Source of the DNA: Psychrobacter proteolyticus | Lineage (GTDB): Bacteria > Pseudomonadota > Gammaproteobacteria > Pseudomonadales > Moraxellaceae | Length of the DNA: 64,000 nucleotides | NCBI RefSeq assembly: GCF_003350005.1 | Contig: NZ_QLKS01000005.1 | Span: 1-64,000 of the forward strand | Reading direction: 5' to 3' | Shown here: positions 60,548 through 64,000 of the stretch, in pieces | Layout of the letters: every line of letters starts with the position of its first letter | Position numbering within the stretch: the stretch's first letter is position 1 | Made by a program: the position numbers and the translations under genes | The notes under the pieces: generated by a model | The model's database searches: none | The model's input: only the letters and a program-made list of their open reading frames with translations | What the model was told of the DNA's origin: nothing

Positions 60548-61270
60548 TTAACCTCTGTCTGAGTTTCGACGGTTTCCACGACCACGGCGTTTTGGCGCAC
60601 GAGTCTGCTCTTCTTTGACGGGATTATATACGCTGTTCATACCGTCAAGGATTTCGCCACGGAAAATCCAAACTTTAACACCGATGGTGCCGTAAGTTGT
60701 CTCTGCACGAATTGACGAGTAGTCAATATCAGCACGGAGTGTATGCAATGGCACACGACCTTCACGGTACCATTCACTACGAGCAATCTCAGCACCGCCT
60801 AGACGGCCAGACAGCTCAACCTTGATACCTTTAGCACCAGAACGCATGCTGTTCTGTACCGCGCGTTTCATCGCACGACGGAACATAACACGACGCTCAA
60901 GCTGGCTACCGATGCCGTCTGCTACCAAACGTGCATCAAGGTCAGGTGACGTGATTTCTTCAATGTTGACCTGAGCAGGTACGCCCATAATTTTGGTCAA
61001 TTCTTTTTGAAGTCTTTCGATATCTTCGCCTTTCTTACCGATAACAATACCAGGACGCGCAGTGGCGATGGTAATCTTAGCAGCGCCAGTAGGACGCTCG
61101 ATCATGATGTTGCTGATCATAGCGTTGTCTAGCTTTTTGCGTAGATATTCACGAACTTGAATGTCGTTGATTAGGTATTCTGAGTATTGTTTAGGGTTAG
61201 CATACCAGTTTGCGTTATGCTTTTTTACAACACCAAGACGAATTCCGATTGGATGTACTTTTTGACCCAT
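60548..61270 (-). CDS. rpsC: 30S ribosomal protein S3
   Basis: 240 residues; [24 protein letters not shown] start, KH domain with [18 protein letters not shown], and C-terminal RNA-binding region, ending in an Arg-rich tail. It lines the mRNA entry site. It lies 3 bp after rplV. Confidence 0.98.
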   Translation of the reverse strand: MGQKVHPIGIRLGVVKKHNANWYANPKQYSEYLINDIQVREYLRKKLDNAMISNIMIERPTGAAKITIATARPGIVIGKKGEDIERLQKELTKIMGVPAQVNIEEITSPDLDARLVADGIGSQLERRVMFRRAMKRAVQNSMRSGAKGIKVELSGRLGGAEIARSEWYREGRVPLHTLRADIDYSSIRAETTYGTIGVKVWIFRGEILDGMNSVYNPVKEEQTRAPKRRGRGNRRNSDRG

Positions 61271-61273
61271 AAC

Positions 61274-61603
61274 TTATTCTCCTACCTTTATAGTGATGTG
61301 ACAAGTACGCTTGCTGATACGATCAGCACGGCCTTTGGCACGTGGTAGGATACGTTTTAGCGTAATGCCTTCATCAACATAGATAGTAGCGACTTTTAGG
61401 TCGTCAATATCTAAGCCGTGATTATGTTCGGCATTGGCGATGGCTGAGTTAAGGCATTTCTTAACAAACACAGCGCCTTTTTTATTGCTATACGTTAGGA
61501 TATCCAAAGCACGCTCAATAGATTTGCCACGAACTTCATCAGCAACGAGTCTAACTTTTTGTGCCGATATGGCGGCACCGCGTAATTTTGCAGTTACTTC
61601 CAT
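61274..61603 (-). CDS. rplV: 50S ribosomal protein L22
   Basis: 109 residues from the ATG at 61603, the usual [22 protein letters not shown] start; a longer frame to 61675 would overlap rpsS and is rejected. The beta-hairpin [20 protein letters not shown] reaches into the exit tunnel. Confidence 0.97.
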   Translation of the reverse strand: MEVTAKLRGAAISAQKVRLVADEVRGKSIERALDILTYSNKKGAVFVKKCLNSAIANAEHNHGLDIDDLKVATIYVDEGITLKRILPRAKGRADRISKRTCHITIKVGE

Positions 61604-61613
61604 GGTAAGCACC

Positions 61614-61889
61614 TTATCTCTTAGCTTTTTTGTCAATGCCGTGACCACGATACGTACGAGTCGGGGCAAATTCACCTAGTTTATGACCAACCATCTGCTC
61701 GCTCACGATAACCGGTACATGAGTACGGCCGTTGTGAACAGATAAAGTTAGGCCAACCATTTGTGGCAGAATCATCGAGCGGCGCGACCAAGTCTTAATT
61801 GGCTTGCGTGAGTTGGTGTCTAATGCATTCTCAACTTTAGCAAACAAGTGCGCGTCTATGAATGGACCTTTTTTCAATGAACGAGGCAT
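61614..61889 (-). CDS. rpsS: 30S ribosomal protein S19
   Basis: 91 residues; [20 protein letters not shown] start and [17 protein letters not shown] end, typical of the S13-binding head protein. It lies 10 bp before rplV. Confidence 0.98.
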   Translation of the reverse strand: MPRSLKKGPFIDAHLFAKVENALDTNSRKPIKTWSRRSMILPQMVGLTLSVHNGRTHVPVIVSEQMVGHKLGEFAPTRTYRGHGIDKKAKR

Positions 61890-61901
61890 GAAATTCTTCC
61901 T

Positions 61902-62729
61902 TTATTTCTTCTTGGCGCGACGGCGGATGATCATGTTGTCAGTACGCTTATTGTGACGCGTTTTAAGTCCTTTAGACTTCTGACCCCAAGGGCTGGTTGG
62001 ATGGCGACCTTTGTTACGACCTTCACCACCACCGTGTGGGTGATCAACCGGGTTCATAGCGACACCACGAACAGAAGGACGAACACCACGCCAACGTGAA
62101 GCACCGGCTTTACCAAGTGATTTCAAGTTGTTTTCAGTGTTAGAAACTTCACCAATAACAGCGCGGCAATTTACGTGTACACGGCGAGTTTCGCCAGAAC
62201 GCATACGTAGAATAGCATAAACACCGTCACGACCTAGTAACTGAACGCTAGCACCCGCAGAACGAGCCATCTGTGCACCTTTACCGATTTTAAGTTCGAT
62301 ATTGTGAATCACAGTACCCAATGGGATGTTTTTTAGCGGTAAGCAGTTACCTGGACGAATTGGAGAAGTCTCGCCTGACATTACTGTATCACCAACTACT
62401 TGTTTCTTAGCAGCGATAATGTAACGACGTTCGCCATCAGCATACTTAAGTAGAGCAATATGAGCAGTACGGTTAGGATCGTATTCGATACGCTCTACCG
62501 TTGCTGGGATATTGTCTTTAGTACGTTTGAAATCGATAATGCGATAATGTTGCTTATGACCACCGCCAATGTGACGAGTAGTAATGCGGCCATTATTGTT
62601 ACGACCACCTGACTTGCTTTTTGATTCTAGAAGTGCTGCAAACGGACGACCTTTGTACAGGTGTGGATGCACTACTTTTTCAACAAAACGACGGCCTGGT
62701 GATGTTGGCTTTGCTCTTACGATAGGCAT
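61902..62729 (-). CDS. rplB: 50S ribosomal protein L2
   Basis: 275 residues; central peptidyl-transferase protein. [28 protein letters not shown] early and [25 protein letters not shown], containing the key His, late. It lies 11 bp after rplW and 12 bp before rpsS. Confidence 0.99.
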   Translation of the reverse strand: MPIVRAKPTSPGRRFVEKVVHPHLYKGRPFAALLESKSKSGGRNNNGRITTRHIGGGHKQHYRIIDFKRTKDNIPATVERIEYDPNRTAHIALLKYADGERRYIIAAKKQVVGDTVMSGETSPIRPGNCLPLKNIPLGTVIHNIELKIGKGAQMARSAGASVQLLGRDGVYAILRMRSGETRRVHVNCRAVIGEVSNTENNLKSLGKAGASRWRGVRPSVRGVAMNPVDHPHGGGEGRNKGRHPTSPWGQKSKGLKTRHNKRTDNMIIRRRAKKK

Positions 62730-62740
62730 GAGTGTAATCC

Positions 62741-63091
62741 TTATTCGTTATTCGCTGTTTCACTAGTAGAATCAGTAGTATTCGCTACTTCTTCACCAGC
62801 ATCAGCCATTTGTACATCTTGACCAGCTTTTAAGGTAACATAGGCTTTTTTGTAGTCGTTACGACGGCCGATGCTTTTACCAAAACGCTTTGTCTTACCT
62901 TTAACATTCAAAGTGTTTACTTTAGTAACTTCAACACCTTCAAACATCAACTCAACTGCTTTCTTGACTTCAAGCTTAGTAGCATTAGAATCAATTTTAA
63001 ATACCTGCACACCAAGTGAGTCGCCAAGCATTTGAGATTTTTCTGAGAATACAGGCCCTCTTAAGACCTGATAAAGTCTTGCGTTATTCAT
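62741..63091 (-). CDS. rplW: 50S ribosomal protein L23
   Basis: 116 residues; [19 protein letters not shown] start, the beta strand and hairpin of the exit-tunnel protein in the middle, and an acidic C-terminal tail of about 20 residues ([16 protein letters not shown]) not found in E. coli L23. It overlaps rplD by 4 bp. Confidence 0.97.
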   Translation of the reverse strand: MNNARLYQVLRGPVFSEKSQMLGDSLGVQVFKIDSNATKLEVKKAVELMFEGVEVTKVNTLNVKGKTKRFGKSIGRRNDYKKAYVTLKAGQDVQMADAGEEVANTTDSTSETANNE

Positions 63092-63690
63092 GCTAGTGCT
63101 TCCTCAAATTGTTTCGCAGCTTCAACTGACATGATCACTTTATCAAATGCGATCAAGCTCACTGGGTCCACTTCGTTTGTACCAAGTACATTGACATGTG
63201 GAATGTTGCGAGCAGCTAAGTATAAGTTTTCATCAACTTCTTTAGTAACGATTAGTGCACGAGGTGCATTCAAATCGTTTAGCTTAGCAATCAGTTCTTT
63301 GGTTTTCGGCCCAGAAACGCTCAACTCTTCTACCAAAATCAGACGCTCTTGACGAATCAATTCTGCTAGGATGCACTGCATCGCACCGCGATACATTTTA
63401 CGGTTTACTTTCTGTGACCAATCTTGTGGTTTTGCAGCGAATGCACGACCACCTGAACGCCAGATTGGGCTACGAATAGAACCCGCACGAGCGCGACCAG
63501 TACCTTTTTGGCGCCATGGCTTAATACCACCGCCAGAAACTTCGGCACGTGTTTTTTGTGCGCGTGTACCTTGGCGAGCACCAGCTAAATAAGCGGTGAC
63601 GACTTGATGCACTAGTGCTTCGTTGAATTCACGACCAAATGCCGTATCAGAAAGCTCAACCGCCGCACCTGTAACTGTTTTTAAATCCAC
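63088..63690 (-). CDS. rplD: 50S ribosomal protein L4
   Basis: 200 residues; the RNA-binding loop region [36 protein letters not shown] (about 45-82) is clear. In E. coli L4 represses the S10 operon. It lies 14 bp after rplC and overlaps rplW. Confidence 0.98.
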   Translation of the reverse strand: MDLKTVTGAAVELSDTAFGREFNEALVHQVVTAYLAGARQGTRAQKTRAEVSGGGIKPWRQKGTGRARAGSIRSPIWRSGGRAFAAKPQDWSQKVNRKMYRGAMQCILAELIRQERLILVEELSVSGPKTKELIAKLNDLNAPRALIVTKEVDENLYLAARNIPHVNVLGTNEVDPVSLIAFDKVIMSVEAAKQFEEALA

Positions 63691-63704
63691 GTTAATCCCC
63701 TTGC

Positions 63705-64000
63705 TTAGGCTTTGACTGACGGACGTACGATAACATCGCCACCGGTGGCACCTGGGATAGCACCCTTGATGACAAGTAACCCTTTTTCGGCATCAACCGA
63801 AATCACTTCTAGGCCCTGAACGGTAACACGTTTGTTACCCATCTGACCCGCCATCTTCTTGCCTTTGAATACTTTACCTGGTGACTGGTTTTGACCAGTT
63901 GAACCATGCGCACGATGAGACACTGAGTTACCATGAGTAGCATCTTGCATACTAAAGTTGTGACGCTTAACAGGGCCTTGGAAACCTTTACCTTTGCTCT
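63705..64000 (-). CDS. rplC: 50S ribosomal protein L3, C-terminal part (cut by the window edge)
   Basis: The frame runs to the right edge without a stop, so its start lies beyond 64000. Past the internal Met at 63950 it continues as [16 protein letters not shown], the conserved L3 motif that sits in the peptidyl-transferase region, then [19 protein letters not shown]. The gene is the first part of the S10 cluster seen here; rpsJ should follow to the right. Confidence 0.97.
   Translation of the reverse strand, partial: SKGKGFQGPVKRHNFSMQDATHGNSVSHRAHGSTGQNQSPGKVFKGKKMAGQMGNKRVTVQGLEVISVDAEKGLLVIKGAIPGATGGDVIVRPSVKA

Overview
The window is a stretch of core chromosome from a gammaproteobacterium of the family Moraxellaceae, most likely Psychrobacter. 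This rests on protein character and gene order: a split three-gene transhydrogenase, the inactive PyrC-like partner next to pyrB, the RpoA N-terminus, EpmC, the DUF2069-wrbA pair and a long S10-spc-alpha ribosomal block. The genus call is an inference from recall; no search was run. GC content is moderate (low to mid 40s per cent by eye), with one clearly AT-rich gene at 4692-5849.

Layout. Bases 1-380 look like the promoter and leader region of a ribosomal RNA operon that runs leftward out of the window: two strong minus-strand sigma-70 promoters plus a weak third. From 592 to 7394 come pssA-rlmJ, a 2-oxoglutarate oxygenase, dapE, an AT-rich orphan gene with a HEPN-like RxxxxH motif, a GyrI-like protein, iscX and a thioesterase. 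From 7674 to 21213 come pntAA-pntAB-pntB, yaaA, an amino-acid module (AsnC/Lrp regulator divergent from an EamA exporter, an aromatic aminotransferase and a GST), groES-groEL under a sigma-32 promoter, a DUF3108 protein, and DUF2069-wrbA. From 21470 to 40802 come membrane proteins (YihY, DUF2254, Na+/H+ antiporter, DUF2127), pyrB with the PyrC-like gene, fbp, an RNA methyltransferase, etfAB, a DUF421 protein, a cold-shock gene with a long leader, ilvC, ilvIN and a DUF4124 protein. From 40830 to 50488 come nnrD, queG, a BON-LysM protein, a fatty-acid cluster (fabD-fabG-acpP, with rpmF and yceD nearby), epmC and a TsaC/YciO-type gene. From 50599 to the right edge everything lies on the minus strand: the alpha operon (rpsM-rpsK-rpsD-rpoA-rplQ), spc operon (rplN to rpmJ, including secY) and S10 operon (rplC, cut by the edge, to rpsQ).

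Genes that work together include precursor supply and assembly of lipids (fab genes, pssA), NADPH/NADH balance and repair (pnt, nnrD), translation and its modification (ribosomal proteins, rlmJ, queG, epmC, TsaC-like), amino-acid and nucleotide synthesis (ilv, dapE, aminotransferase, pyrB) and stress response (groESL, csp, yaaA).

I see no insertion sequence, prophage, CRISPR array or tRNA gene. The most interesting signals are non-coding: two related ~90-110 bp inverted-repeat elements that end next to the stop codons of groL and etfA; interleaved inverted repeats (a possible pseudoknot or switch) in the alpha-operon leader; a terminator-like hairpin that splits the spc operon between rpsH and rplF; and a fossil of a second yaaA 3' end. 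The best candidate for an undescribed protein is the AT-rich HEPN-like orphan. Nothing here amounts to a clearly new multi-gene system.
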